This document shows positions 1 through 11,565 of a stretch of 64,000 nt of DNA, in pieces. This DNA is from Plantago major (lineage: Eukaryota; Streptophyta; Magnoliopsida; Lamiales; Plantaginaceae), in the NCBI GenBank assembly GCA_026545765.1, contig CM048840.1:2315265-2379264 (forward strand). The letters are read 5' to 3'. The first letter of the stretch is position 1; each line of letters starts with the position of its first letter. A model generated the notes under the pieces. That model made no database searches, was not told the DNA's origin, and was given only the letters and a program-made list of their open reading frames with translations. A program made the position numbers and the translations under genes.

Positions 1-813
1 CCAATGCACTTCACTCACACCTCCAAACTCAGAGACTCCGGTCCGGTCTTTCTCTCTTCCGACTCCGGTTCATTAGAGTTCGAATTCTCCTCCCGGTTCT
101 CTCAGACCGGTTACGAGCTCGCCTCAATGACGTCTGCTGATGAGCTCTTCTTCAACGGCCAGATCCGTCCGATGAGGCTCTCTTCTCACCTCGAGAAATC
201 TCAGGATCTCGATTCGGATCGGGGACGAGATCCGAGATTTCGCGGTGGCGCGTGTCATCGCAAAGCCAGATCTCTGTCTCCATTGCGGATCACTGAATGG
301 AACGGATTGAGATCGATTCCGCAAAATCACAAGGAAATTAACGTAGAGGAAGAAATGAAATCGAGTGAAACGACGCCGTCTTGCTCAGCTTCGTCCTCTC
401 GCTCATCGTCTTCCTCTGGAAGAAACTCGAAGAAGTGGATATTTCTCAAGGATCTGCTTCACCGGAGCAAAAGTGAGGGCAGGTCGAAGGAGAGGTTCTG
501 GTCGTTTATTCCGGTGAAGGATAAGAAATCGGAAACTACTCCGGCGATTTCGAAAGAGAAAGGCGAGGTGAAGAAGAAGAAGAAGAAGAAGGCGGCAGGA
601 AAGCCAGCGAATGGGATCGGGAAGAGGAGAGTACCTGCGGCTTCGGCGCATGAGGTGCATTACAAGACAAACAGAGCTCAGGCGGAGGAGATGAAGAAGA
701 AGACGTTTTTGCCGTACCGGCAAGGGTTGCTTGGATGCTTGGGGTTTAGCTCCAAAGGATATGGAGCTTTCAGTGGTTTTACGAAGAATTTCAACCCGAT
801 TTCGTCCAGGTGA
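1..813 (+). CDS. DUF1645 family protein, 3' part (5' end outside window)
   Basis: The reading frame is open to the window edge and ends at TGA 811-813, giving about 270 visible residues. The segment MTSADELFFNGQIRPM (bases 127-174) matches the hallmark of plant DUF1645 proteins, an acidic/aromatic stretch followed by a '(S/A)ADELF..G.IRP' motif. Downstream come a Ser-rich segment, a Lys-rich tract (bases 566-595, eight consecutive K codons) that could be a nuclear localisation signal, and a conserved C-terminus FLPYRQGLLGCLGFSS. An ATG at base 4 could serve as a start, but family members usually carry an N-terminal Ser/Pro region first, so the true start probably lies upstream. Family knowledge: function poorly defined, with some members linked to stress responses. 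No intron is visible. The family call is fairly sure; the start is not. Confidence 0.72.
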   Translation, partial: PMHFTHTSKLRDSGPVFLSSDSGSLEFEFSSRFSQTGYELASMTSADELFFNGQIRPMRLSSHLEKSQDLDSDRGRDPRFRGGACHRKARSLSPLRITEWNGLRSIPQNHKEINVEEEMKSSETTPSCSASSSRSSSSSGRNSKKWIFLKDLLHRSKSEGRSKERFWSFIPVKDKKSETTPAISKEKGEVKKKKKKKAAGKPANGIGKRRVPAASAHEVHYKTNRAQAEEMKKKTFLPYRQGLLGCLGFSSKGYGAFSGFTKNFNPISSR

Positions 814-1452
814 AGTGAAGTGATGATGAAGCTTAGATTTCGTTGTTATGCTTATTAGTGTTAGGTGTGTTGATGAGAAAATTCAAGGTTTGTGCATAGT
901 TTTGTTGGGAGTAGCTACCGTCGCCATTTTCGTGTTGTGGCGAAGCTTTTTTTTACTGTGTTAGTTACTGCTGCTGCTAGTGTTGTTGAGGATCACTTGA
1001 CTTGGTGATGTAATTGTAATCTATTGTGTATTACTATTGAGCATTTGACCGTTCAGATTCTAGTAATTATTCCATTCCGTCATTTTTCTGGTAGACTTTT
1101 GAAACGTTGAACCAACGTGAGAGTCGGAAAGGAGAAAAGTTTTCCTGGTTCTGCTGTAGCTAGAAGCCTAGAACCTACAGAACCCACATGAATCCTTTGT
1201 TAGAATGAGAGGCCAAAGCATCACATTTTGCGTGAGAGTTTGACAAGAGTGCAAGTTGAAGAGCACAGTACGCTGAAAGTTGTAATCTGTGTTCAGCAAG
1301 AAGTTATTGTCTATTGTTCTCTTGGTTTATCTTGCGGCGGCTCATGTTTTAGCTTTATTGTCGAGGCTGATAGCTTTAGCTTCTCTATGATGGAATAAAC
1401 GAAAAAAATATAATTGAATAAAGCAAGTGAAAAGATGTAGTTGATCTAGCTT
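814..1452. other. 3' UTR of the DUF1645 gene and intergenic DNA
   Basis: T-rich, G/T-biased sequence directly after the stop codon (to about 1075) looks like a plant 3' UTR. No reliable polyadenylation signal can be named. The remainder shows no gene or repeat that I recognise. Confidence 0.5.
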
Positions 1453-1788
1453 TAGAGCTGTTAAACAAGTCGAGCCATACTCATTCGAAAAGGTGTTCGA
1501 GCCGAGTCCGAGTTTAACTTTGTGCTCATTTTTGTTATCGAGGCTCGAGTCATAGATACTCGACAAGGTTCGATTAGACTCAACAAATATATAGTCTGTA
1601 ATATTTTGTATGTATTTTTTGTTAACAAACTCAAGCTCGACTAGGACTTGAGTACTCGACTGAAACTCGAATCATATGAGCCGAACTCGACCCTATTTAT
1701 CATGACTCGAGCTTGAAAAATAGCTCGTTTTGTTGATGAGCCAAGCTCGATGAATAAAGTACTCGACTCGTCTCGTTTAACAACACTA
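1453..1788. mobile_element. Decayed non-autonomous hAT-like element rich in GCTCGA words
   Basis: The ends are inverted: left TAGAGCTGTTAAACAAGTCGAG, right (reverse complement) TAGTGTTGTTAAACGAGACGAG. The interior is full of CTCGAG/GCTCGA words in both orientations, a pattern common in small plant hAT derivatives. Flanking 8-mers TCTAGCTT (1445-1452) and TCAAGCGT (1789-1796) agree at 6 of 8 positions, as expected for an old 8-bp target duplication. No coding capacity. An alternative is a Mutator-like foldback. Confidence 0.55.
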
Positions 1789-1796
1789 TCAAGCGT

Positions 1797-2075
1797 TTTG
1801 CCCAATAGATCGGTCCACAACACAAGTGACGTTGAATACGATCGCGTATAACTGATGATCAACTTAGCATATACATAACCTTCTACATTACATATATTTA
1901 TACCCGAATGGGAGTGTTAATGACTCGGATGTGCCAGAAAACTTATCAAACTACTTGACTTATTCATAACTCAACAACAAGTTAAAGTTTTGTCGAGAAT
2001 CAAATTAAGTGTTCGAACTTGAGCTTGTGATCGAGTTACATATTATTTCAAAAGATGTTCACGATGTACTAAATA
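1797..2075. other. Intergenic, possible fragment of a second CTCGA-rich element
   Basis: Between about 1913 and 2040 words such as GTGTTAATGACTCGGA, TTGTCGAG and TGAGCTTGTGATCGAG resemble the hAT-like repeat just upstream, but no clean ends are visible. Nothing else recognised. Confidence 0.3.
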
Positions 2076-2078
2076 AAA

Positions 2079-2325
2079 CTCCCTCCCTTTTTTGTAAGAT
2101 TGAAACAATTTTGATTTACACAATTTTTAAGAAAAATATGTGGTCCCCCAAAAGTATGTGCTTAAAAATGAGTTTGAGATATTAATTGAGTGGAAAAGTA
2201 CACGTGGGCCCAAAAATATGTGGTTAAAAATGAATTATATTATGGATTTAATTTTCATAAAATGAAATGTAACACTTTTAGTGAAACGCAGAAAACGGAA
2301 AATTATTAAACATAAACGAAAGGAG
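2079..2325. mobile_element. Stowaway-like MITE (decayed)
   Basis: The left end reads CTCCCTCCCTTTTTT and the right end, reversed, CTCCTTTCGTTTATG, close to the CTCCCTCCGT terminal motif of plant Stowaway (Tc1/mariner) MITEs. TA dinucleotides lie at both borders (2074-2075 a few bases outside, 2326-2327). The interior is AT-rich and non-coding. The TIR match is imperfect. Confidence 0.5.
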
Positions 2326-2398
2326 TATAGAATACTATTTTAGGTCGAATTATGGTGATGTCTGAAGTGTGCCGATTCTACATATGATCAATACTCTA

Positions 2399-2574
2399 TT
2401 CCCTCCGCTTCAAAAAAATCTTTCCATTTTATTATTTTGCGGTCAACTGTCTTCGACTTTGACCGTGAATTACTCTTAAACTATAATAGTAAATAATTTA
2501 ATAAAATCATATAATAAAAATTTAATTGATCGGTTAAAGTTAAAATGGAAATTTTTATTTGGAACGGAGGGATT
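2399..2574. mobile_element. Stowaway MITE
   Basis: Left terminus TTCCCTCCGCTTCAAAAAAA and right terminus (reverse complement) ATCCCTCCGTTCCAAATAAA form about 33 bp of imperfect TIR ending in the Stowaway CCCTCCG core, flanked by TA. About 175 bp, AT-rich interior, no coding capacity. It lies about 110 bp from the Copia insertion site. Confidence 0.68.
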
Positions 2575-2683
2575 ATATCACATGCTAGTACTGTGATTGT
2601 ACGTTGAGGTCGTGAAGTTGTAATTAGAAGATTTGTTTGATCGAGCACTAATCTATGATTAGATGGCATCATAATGTATTAAT

Positions 2684-3615
2684 TGTTGGTTTAAGTGTAT
2701 GGCTATACGGGAAACAGAACAGAATAATTTTTGCAGAGTCGAGTGATGGCACCCTTTTCTTAAGACTTTATTCGCTCTGCACTTGGTGTTTACAGAAATC
2801 TAGCGAACAGTCTCCCAAGATAAAACTACAGTTGAGATCGTATACAAACACTTGAAATACGATGCTCGGATGGACTATAGCAATATGGGAAACAAGCAAG
2901 CTTAGAAGAGAGGGAGAAGGAGAGCAGAAGAATGAGTGATTCGATTCTGCAACAGGAAGGGACTATAAATAGCAGCCAGGTGGTGCTAGCGAGCATACAC
3001 AATCTTTCGTCTAGGTGGTGCGAGCGAACATACACAATCTTTCGTCTTCAGTTACAACGAACGGACTTATCTGTCTTGGCGACAGAAGGCGTCGTCGAAA
3101 GGTTTTCCAGAGAAACCTTTTCGCTGAAACGTTTCGAACCAAAATTATAATCAGTTTTTGGTCCAAAAATATTATATCCTCCACCACCACCACCAGCAAG
3201 CCCGCGGACCCCAGACCCGGGCCCGGCTCCTGGCGGAGCCAGGCGGGTGCGTATGGTCAACGAGGAGCCATCTAGCTCCTCCTCCCTTCCAAAAGCATGG
3301 GTACCCACAAGGGGTCCAACCCTTAATGCAAACTTATGCACTTATAATTAGTTACTCCTTCCCATATTTTAGCCATGTGGGATGTCCCTCCCACTTCCAA
3401 CCTTTGGACTTCCAACTATGCTTCAACCAACACACTTTGAGCATCAATTACTCTTTCACCTCAAAATGAATTTTAGTAATTCTTGTTCAAGTGTCTTCTA
3501 CTACTATAGTAGATTAATATACGTTCGAGAAATCTCCGTTTCCGACGTGTGAGGCCCCTTTGGTTGAGGTGCAAGGTCATGGACCGTCCTTTGGTTTCTT
3601 GCTAAAATTCCTACA
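2684..3615 (-). repeat. Copia 3' LTR
   Basis: 932-bp direct repeat of 8328-9245. It includes a GC-rich stretch around 3190-3290 and a conserved tail. It differs from the other LTR in a block at about 3070-3095 and another near 3415-3445. It starts TG and ends CA in TG..CA style and abuts TSD TTAAT. Confidence 0.95.
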
Positions 3616-3625
3616 ATCCCCACAT
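3616..3625 (-). other. Polypurine tract of the Copia element
   Basis: On the minus strand ATGTGGGGAT lies immediately upstream of the 3' LTR, the expected place for the plus-strand primer. The stretch 3626-4239 is the element's 3' untranslated region, with no reading frame of note. Confidence 0.6.
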
Positions 3626-4239
3626 GAAAGAGAATTGAGGCTTACAGCACTACATGGTGCTTTAGCTTGACTTCCCAGCGGGAACATTACTGCGTCGGGG
3701 TAGATAGCTTTGGGCTTTGAATCATCCCTAGTAGAATACCATCGGATTTACTTGTCACACGGTGAACGTGATGTCTTGAACCGGTCGGCATTTTCGTGTA
3801 AACCAAGACAATGATATCAACACAATAAAGTTCCCTTATTATTTCGTTCCGCCTTAGTCTGTCCATTAAAGGCCCTGGACACCCTTGGATTCTTAAGTGT
3901 TTCGTTTGAAGCGGCCACACTTCACACACTTAAATAGGTGATCTCGTTATTAGAACATTCTGCCTCGCAATGTTCTGCTCGAAAGCTAAAGAAGTCCCAT
4001 GAACTTCTTCAGAGATCATTAAGAGTCTAGTAACTCAACCTCCACCCGTTTTGGCAGTCAAACTTAATGTCTCTACTGGGAATGGCGCATGGAGAATAAC
4101 TCATAAGTGCTTTGATCATCTCGAAGTACCAATACTTCACGAGGTAATCTACTGGTCATTCACAACTTCGTTTTCCACATTGAACCAAATTCTTGAGATC
4201 TCCAGTCAGTATGGTTGGGTTGCCACTGTGAAATTCCTT

Positions 4240-5876
4240 TTATGATATGGGTTTTAAGCCCATTCCCCTAGACAACGAATATACTTGATCTCTACCTAAT
4301 GCCTTTGTCAGCGGATCCGCGATGTTATCCTTTGATTTTATATAATCAATAGAGATAACTCCAGTAGAGATCAATTCTCTAATGGTGTTGTGTCTTCGAC
4401 GAATGTGTCTAGACTTACCATTGTACATAACACTTAATGCTCTCCCTATGGCCGATTGGCTATCACAACGTATGGCTAAAGGAGGCATTGGTTTTTCCCA
4501 ACTTGGGATGTTCTCTAAGAATTCTCGTAGCCACTCTGCTTCTTCCCCACATTTGTCTAAAGCTATGAATTCTGATTCCATAGTAGACCGAGCTATGCAA
4601 GTTTGCTTAGAGGATTTTCATGAAACAGCTCCACCACCTATGGTGAACACATACCCACTGGTGGCCTTGCTGTTTCCATTGTCAGATATCCAGTTCGCAT
4701 CGGTGTACCCTTCTAATACGGCTGGATATCTTCCATAATGTAATCCATAACTCATTGTGTACTTCAAGTACTGCATTACGTGACGTAGTGCTTCCCAATG
4801 GTTACTTCCAGGATTACTAGTAAACCTAGCCAATTGATTGACTGAGTATGCAATGTCTGGACGAGTGCAGTTACTGACGTACATCAAACTGCCAATTATC
4901 CTAGCATATTGCCCTTGGTTTACAGGATCACCATTGTTTTGTCTAAACACTGGTTCTTTCTTATGAGTATTTTCACAAATGGCTCATCGTATACTCCAAA
5001 TTTCTTGAGAACATCTTCTATGTATCCTTTAGATGTTTTAGAGATCTTGATTCCTAATATCACATCCACTATACCCATGTCTTTCATGTCGAATTGTTGT
5101 TTCAACATATTCTTGGTTTCCAAGATTAATTCAATGCTACTTCCAGTTATGAGCATGTCATCGACATATAAGCATATCATCACAAAGGATTCATAATTCC
5201 CTTTGACATAGACACACTTGTCACCCTCATTTATGGAGAAGCCTTTTGAAAGAAAAGTGTTGTCGAATTTCATATGCCACTGTTTAGGAGCTTGCTTAAG
5301 TCCATATAGTGACTTGACAAGACGACATACCTTTCTCTCTTGTCCTGGAACTATGTACCCTTCTGGTTGTTCCATGTAGATTTCTTCTTCTAAATCACCA
5401 TTTAGAAAAGCAGTTTTAACATCCATTTGATGTACTTCAAGTCCACGAAGTGCAGCAATAGCAATGAATACCCTTATGGATGTTATCCGAGACACAGGTG
5501 CATATGTGTCAAAGTAATCAAGGCCTTCTTTTTGTCTATAGCCTTTGACTACCAGACGTGCCTTGTATTTATCAACAGTTCCATCTGCCTTATACTTACG
5601 TTTAAGTATCCACTTACAACCCAAAGGTTTCGTGCCTGGAGGAAGATCTACCACTTCCCAGGTGTTATTGTGCAATATAGAATTCATTTCAATTTCAATT
5701 GCTTCCTTACAGAGTGGAGCATCTGGTGTTGACAATGCTTCTTTGATTGTCTTAGGATCATTTTCTACCAAGAAGTTGGTTAGAAAATCAGGCCCGAAAT
5801 TCTTCTCTTTCCTTGGCCTTTTAGTTCTTCTTGGTTCAACATCAGGACTCGTAATGTTCTCTTGATTTGAACTCAC
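4240..5876 (-). pseudogene. Copia reverse transcriptase and RNase H (broken)
   Basis: The RT part (5876-4920) opens with the linker TWEVVDLPPGTKPLGCKWI, carries QMDVKTAFLNGDLEEEI, LKQAPKQWH and the catalytic LYVDDML box, all typical of Copia RT. RNase H follows in other frames: SVNQLARF, then the C-terminal part (4581-4240) with SEFIALDKCGEEAEWL, CDSQSAI and HIRRRHNTIRELI, the last including ADPLTKAL. Breaks seen: a frame change near 4930, and a TGA at about 4620 where the family has Trp. The lesions rule out a functional protein from this copy. Confidence 0.93.
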
Positions 5877-5884
5877 AGGTTCTT

Positions 5885-7023
5885 CTATTGAACTACTCGG
5901 TTCGTGAATTTGTTCTTGAACTTCTTCGTTGAACCACTTTCAACATTTTCAGGATGTTGTCCATACAATTCAATTGCAGTTTCATAATCTCTCTTGCGAG
6001 AGATTAACTCTTTCTTTTCTTTCTTGGGAAATATTTCTTCAAAGAAGGAGGCGTTTCTTGATTCAATGACTGTTCCTTCATGAATGTCAAGTATCATCGA
6101 CTTATGTACTAAGAAGCGTCACGACCATCGTTGTTTGCATATCCTATGAAAATGCAATCTACAGTCTTAGGACCAATCTTTATTTTCTTTGGTTTAGGCA
6201 CTTCGACCTTAGCCAAGCATCCCCACACTTTCAAGTGTCGGTAAGAAGGAGGATGTCCTTTCCATAACTCGTATGGAGTTTTATCACTCTTCTTCCGAGG
6301 GATTCTATTGAGAATTACTGTGGCAGTGAGAATAGCTTCTCCCCACATGTTCTGGGGTAGCCCTGAATTAATTAGCATGGCATTCATCATCTCTTTTAGA
6401 GTACGATTTTTGCGTTCAGCAATGCCATTTGATTGAGGCGAGTAAGGTGCTGTGGTTTGGTGAATAATACCAAATTCTGCACAATAAGCCTCAAAAGGGG
6501 CTCCATATTCACCGCCTCTATCACTACGAATTGCTTTAATTCGTGTGCTTAATTGATTCTCAACTTCTGTTTTGTAATGTTTAAATGCCTCTAAGGCTTC
6601 ATCCTTACTTCTTAGCAAGTAAACATAACAGTACCTAGTGCAATCATCAATAAAAGTAGCAAAGTACTTTTTACCTCCTCTAGTTTGCACGAATTTTAAG
6701 TCACACAAATCTGTATGAATTAATTCTAGAGGAACTGTGGTTCTGTTAACTGAATGGAATGGTGCCTTAGTTAATTTTGCCTCCACACAAACCTCACATT
6801 TATTTTGCGGATCGATTTCAAAGGACGGCAAATGTTCAAGTCTTATTAACTTTCGTATTGCATTGTAGTTGACATGTCCTAATCTATTGTGCCATAAATT
6901 AGAAAACTCAGACAAGTAAGTAGAATGCTTATTTATTTCATCATTGCTCTCAAAGGAGCGGAGTACAGTCATTACATTTATTTTGAAGAGGCCATCACAC
7001 ATGTAGCCCCTTCCTACAAGCAC
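5885..7023 (-). pseudogene. Copia integrase (broken)
   Basis: The zinc-binding head reads LWHNRLGHVNYNAIRKL then CEVCVEAK (HHCC). The catalytic core keeps all three acidic residues: HTDLCD, IRSDRGGEYG and SPQSNGIAERKNRT (D,D,E). The C-terminal part is in a second frame (6097-5885), reached by a frameshift near 6100. It joins RT only across another frame change at about 5880. The domain order integrase then RT supports Copia. Confidence 0.93.
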
Positions 7024-7061
7024 AACATTCTTAGTAACTACAAATCCATTAGCAACGAAAG

Positions 7062-8240
7062 TTATCTTGAACCCTTTTTCACCAGCTGTGGACCAGACAC
7101 CAAATTCTTGCGGATGTCAGGCACATACATAACTTCGTTCAGCACCAGTTCCTTTCCGGATGTTAACTTCAGAACCACCTTTCCTACTCCTTTCACGACA
7201 GAAGTAGCGTCATTTCCCATGAATAGCTTCTTGCCACTTATTGGGGAGTATGTTGAGAACGAGCCCCGGTCTGAGCATATATGGCGAGTGGCACCAGTAT
7301 CGATCCACCACTGTTTTGGATTGTCAACTAGGTTCGCCTCCAGGACAACTGCGGAGAATGACCCGACCAAATCATCAATTTCTGCAGTAGTCTTCTCCTC
7401 CACAACATTGGTGTTTGCGTTTGCTTTGTTGAAGGAGAAACAGTCTGCCTTCATATGCCCAGATTTTCCACAATGGAAACAGTTTCCCTTGATCTTCTTC
7501 GACTTACTAGGCTTGCCTTGAGACTTGACGTCTCCATCATGCCTTTTGCGCTTCTTTTTGCTAGCCTTGGAGTCGACCAAGTGTGCTTTGGCTTCCATAG
7601 GTTGCTTACCCTTAACCAAAGCTCTGCAGTTGTCTTCCTGAATTTGAAGTTTGACAATCAACTCTTCAAGCCCCATCTTCTTGGTTTTCAACTTGAGATA
7701 ACTCATGAATTCGTTCCATGAAGGTGGTAGTTTCTCAATCAGGGAAGCGACCAAGAAAGGCTCATTTGGTTTCATTCCTTCCTGTTCCAGTTCGTGAAGA
7801 ATGGACTGAAATTCCAGAACTTGACTCATCACAGATTTTGAATCAGCCATTTTGAAGTTCAGAAACCTCCCCACAACGAACTTCTTAGTACCAGCATCCT
7901 GGGCGCTGTCCTTCCTGTCCAATTTTTCCCACAAGTCCTTGCAGTCTTGTGAGCGAATGCGATATAAAGAGCATCAGAAAGGCAATTGAGAATGTAGTTC
8001 TTACATAGGAAGTCGCTGTGAACCCATGCGCTATAAGCAAGTTGCCTCCTCCGGTTGTCATCTGGCTGAGAAGCTTCCATGAACATGGCATTTGGGTCGG
8101 TATCTTGCATGACTGGAGCGGAAGGTGTATCAGCATTGAGGTAGTTCGCCAGCCCTAAGGTCGTCAGATAGAACAGCATTTTCTGTTTCCACTGTTTGAA
8201 GTTGGAACCCAGAAACTTCTCCGGTTTTCTCCATGGTGGT
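7062..8240 (-). pseudogene. Copia gag and protease (broken)
   Basis: The gag begins near 8240 and is immediately out of frame because of an extra A in the start region. It continues as FKQWKQKMLFYLTTL (about 8195), changes frame near 7930, and carries a CCHC zinc knuckle [14 protein letters not shown] at about 7470-7430. The aspartic protease signature [12 protein letters not shown] follows near 7310. The frame ends in a stop shortly after LVKKGSR at 7062. Gag coats genomic RNA and the protease processes the polyprotein in intact relatives. Confidence 0.92.
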
Positions 8241-8327
8241 TGTGAGCGGCATTGGTACGAACATGAGCAGCAGGAACATCAGGAACATCGTTTCCAGTAG
8301 CAGCAATTGAAGGTTAAAGTCTTAAGT

Positions 8328-9245
8328 TGTTGGTTTAAGTGTATGGCTATACGGGAAACAGAACAGAATAATTTTTGCAAAGTCGAGTGATGGCACTCTT
8401 TCCTTAAGACTTTATTCGCTCTGCACTGGGTGTTTACAGAAATCTAGCGAACAGTCTCCCAAGATAAAACTGCAGTTGAGATCGTATACAAACACTTGAA
8501 ATACGATGCTCGGATGGACTACAGCAATATGGGAAACAAGCAAGCTTAGAAGAGAGGGAGAAGGAGAGCAGAAGAATGAGTGATTTCGATTCTGCAACAG
8601 GAAGGGACTATAAATAGCAGCCAGGTGGTGCTAGCGAGCATACACAATCTTTCGTCTAGGTGGTGCGAGCGAACATACACAATCTTTCGTCTTCAGTTAC
8701 AACGAACGGACTTATCTGTTCGCTGAAACAGAGCGTCTGTTCGTCGAAAGGTTTTCCAGAGAAACCTTTTCGCTGAAACGTTTCGAACCAAAATTATAAT
8801 CAGTTTTTGGTCCAAAAATATTATATCCACCACCACCACCAAGCCCGCAGACCCGGGTCCGGCTCCTGGCGGAGCCAGGCGGGTGCGTATGGTCAACGAG
8901 GAGCCATCTAGCTCCTCCTCCCTTCCAAAAGCATGGGTACCCACAAGGGGTCCAACCCTTAATGCAAACTTATGCACTTATAATTAGTTACTCCTTCCCA
9001 TATTTTAGCCATGTGGGATGTCCCTCCCACTTCCAACCTTTGGACTTCCAACTATCTTGTGCAACTTTGGCGATCAATTACTCTTTCACCTCAAAATGAA
9101 TTTTAGTAATTCTTGTTCAAGTGTTTTCTACTACTATAGTAGATTAATATACGTTCGAGAAATCTCCGTTTCCGACGTGTGAGGCCCCTTTGGTTGAGGT
9201 GCAAGGTCATGGACCGTCCTTTGGTTTCTTGCTAAAATTCCTACA
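8328..9245 (-). repeat. Copia 5' LTR
   Basis: 918-bp partner of the left LTR, starting TGTTGGTTTAAG and ending TTCCTACA, followed by TSD TTAAT at 9246-9250. In element orientation this is the promoter LTR. The plus-strand words CTATAAATAG at about 8608 match a TATA box only on the wrong strand. Confidence 0.95.
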
Positions 9246-9250
9246 TTAAT

Positions 9251-9734
9251 GATAGTCTCTGTTTAGTTTGTGTAATCTTTGATGGAGCAAGTTGTTCGGA
9301 CGGCACATGGATTGTTTTGTAGGAGTGACCCGCAAATATTTGGGTTGTATAATTATAAGATTCTGAGAACAATTTCTTCAGACTCACATGGGCAAAGTGA
9401 TATGACACTGGAATCTTGTTCTTTGGAAACTACAACGGACCCAACCTTTTCTATACCTGCGAAAAGTGATGCGTGTCCCTTCCATCTTTCTCCACAATTT
9501 CCCTCTTGTTTTAATAGGTCGATATTACAAAGATCATAAGAAAATGGTATGCTATGAACTTTTTTAAACTTTTCCAGAACTTCGAATATGATTTTAATCG
9601 AATTTCATATTATATTTTAAATGGATGTAAAATTAGTTACTCGTCGGAGCTAAACTTCCGATTGGACAAATTACTTATACTCCCCCTAATAAATTCCGTA
9701 ATAATATTAAGATTCTAACTTTTAACCAACAACA
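9251..9734. other. Intergenic, no gene recognised
   Basis: An 86-codon frame (9279-9539) lacks recognisable motifs and codon bias. The rest is AT-rich. Confidence 0.4.
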
Positions 9735-10665
9735 CATCAGTCCAATTTTTATTTTCAGAGTTGACCAACATATTTCTCAATTGCAACGTGGAAATTAGTT
9801 TCTTTAAATAGCATATCAACCCCTTTTAAGTTTATAAAATTTTCATAATTAACCCACACAAATTATATCATTTCGTTTCATCTCCTTCTTTACCAATCCA
9901 TGTTTTTTATATATATTATTATACTACTTCTTCATTATTAACATACAATTTACTTCAATTAATTCATATTTCAATTATTTTTCTTAATTTATAGTTCTAG
10001 GAGTCGAATTGAACTCCATTCGAGCCCGAATCGACTCCATTAATTAATGGAGCGAGCTCCATTTTTACGGAGCTAAGCTCCACCATTAATGGAGCTAATG
10101 GAGGTAAAACTTCATTAATTAATGGAAGCCCCGTTAATTAAAGGAGCTATAGCTCCAAAAAGCGGCTCAATTGGAGCTGCTGTTTAGCTTCGACATGGAG
10201 CTAACAACATCTCCAGTGGAGCTGCTATTTAATAGCTCCAATGGAGCTGTTATTTGGCTCCGATTCGGAAATAAACAACGGCTCAATCATTAATGGAATC
10301 GAATCGGGCTCCAATACGAATCATAAAATTAAAAAAAAAAAGAATATGGGTTAGTTGAATGTAAATTGAGTTAATTGGGTTAATTATGAAGAATAATAAG
10401 TATAATTTCTAAAAGATGGTTTGATGAAGAAGAAGAAGAAACTAATGAGTATAATTTATTTGGGTGCATTATGAATTTCTTATAAACATAAAGGGGTTGA
10501 TTCGAAGTTCTAAGAAACATGTGGGGCTGATTGCAATTTACTGCCACATAAACATAAAGGGGTTGAATTTCTTATAAACATGTTTTAATCAGGACATTAA
10601 AACATTTTACATATTTTCCACGTCTTCCGCATACTGCCACATAGATAATTTAGGTTGACTTTTGG
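9735..10665. mobile_element. Foldback/MULE-like element with long inverted arms
   Basis: The left arm TCAACCCCTTTTAAGTTTAT (about 9817) mirrors TCAACCCCTTTATGTTTATA on the opposite strand near 10500. The similarity continues inwards through a TTC-rich tract to a core built of AGCTCC/GGAGCT and CCATTAATTAATGG words (10010-10320). The whole is an imperfect palindrome centred near 10160. The outermost matching word is AGTCCAA/TTGGACT (about 9750 and 10650). No coding capacity and no sure target duplication. Class is inferred from structure only. Confidence 0.5.
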
Positions 10666-11565
10666 ACTATTTAGTTATTGATTTATGAAACTTCTCTTCA
10701 TCTGTTATTGTTGAATAGTTATGAACTTAAATGAGCAACGACTATATATTGGGGGAAGCTGATGTAATTTTCCCCTTCCGAATAATGAAATGTACGATCC
10801 ACAACAAGTAATAACTCATTACTAGATGATTATTGGAAAAAATTTTGCCAGCGACATTTGACACGTTTCTTTTCACTTGGGTCCTTGGCCTTTCAAAAAA
10901 CGACACTGGGCTGTTGACCTAACAAAAAATCGACATGAAAGGCCCAATTTACCCCTGAAAATTGTTTTATAGCAGTACAAGTTGTCCATCTCTTTTATGT
11001 CCGCTTGTCCTTTCTCTCTTTATGTCTTTTTTAGTTTATCTTCTTCATAATTAATAAAATAAAGAATATAAAAATATAAAAGTTATACCGATTATCATGT
11101 TTTTTCGTACTCTACAAATAGAGACCACTAATAACTATATTTCGACCATTATAAATTTTATGATTAAACTCTTACTAAAATTAGATGTTAGTAAACTCGG
11201 TGAGTTACAACACCACATTTAACTCATGAATTAGTGACCTCTGAGTTACAACATACTCGGGCCCATGGGCGGCTGGGTTAAGTTGCAGGTGGTTGTTATT
11301 CGTTAAGTTATTCCACCCAACATAATTGGGCCAACGAAGCCCATCAACGCACATAACCCGATAAAGTCCCCAAAGTAAACAGAGCTGAGTTTCTACTTTC
11401 GAATTTTGGAATCAAACACGTCAAATTATCCAAACCACTTTGATCCTCCATCTTTTGAGCAAAGCTGAAAAAGCTAACTATCTTGGAATTGACAGCACTG
11501 ACTGAAATTAAACAAAAACAAAAAATTAAATAAAAAATAGTTATTGTGGTGGAGGAGAATTGGAG
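10666..11565. other. Upstream region and 5' UTR of the 11.6-kb gene
   Basis: AT-rich intergenic DNA. Pyrimidine-rich stretches at 10985-11040 may be near the promoter of the downstream gene. No clear TATA box could be fixed. No other gene seen. Confidence 0.35.

Larger units (their letters stand above)
2684..9245 (-). mobile_element. Complete but inactive Copia LTR retrotransposon
   Basis: A 6,562-bp element with two LTRs (2684-3615 and 8328-9245), each starting TGTTGG and ending CTACA, flanked by the perfect 5-bp duplication TTAAT (2679-2683 and 9246-9250). Internal domains on the minus strand run gag, protease, integrase, reverse transcriptase, RNase H. Integrase before RT defines Copia. 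A polypurine stretch borders the left (3') LTR. No convincing tRNA-Met primer site is seen next to the right (5') LTR. Several frameshifts and stops break the polyprotein, and the LTRs differ by indels, so this is an old copy. I did not assign a lineage. Confidence 0.95.

Noticed and set aside
2932-3469. Plus- and minus-strand frames in the Copia LTR
   Set aside because: They overlap each other, change between the two LTRs and have no domain similarity.
4382-5865. Plus-strand frames across the Copia RT region
   Set aside because: Shadows of the minus-strand RT/RNase H reading.
9279-9539. Possible small gene after the Copia element
   Set aside because: Only 86 codons, no motif, no splice context, next to a transposon.
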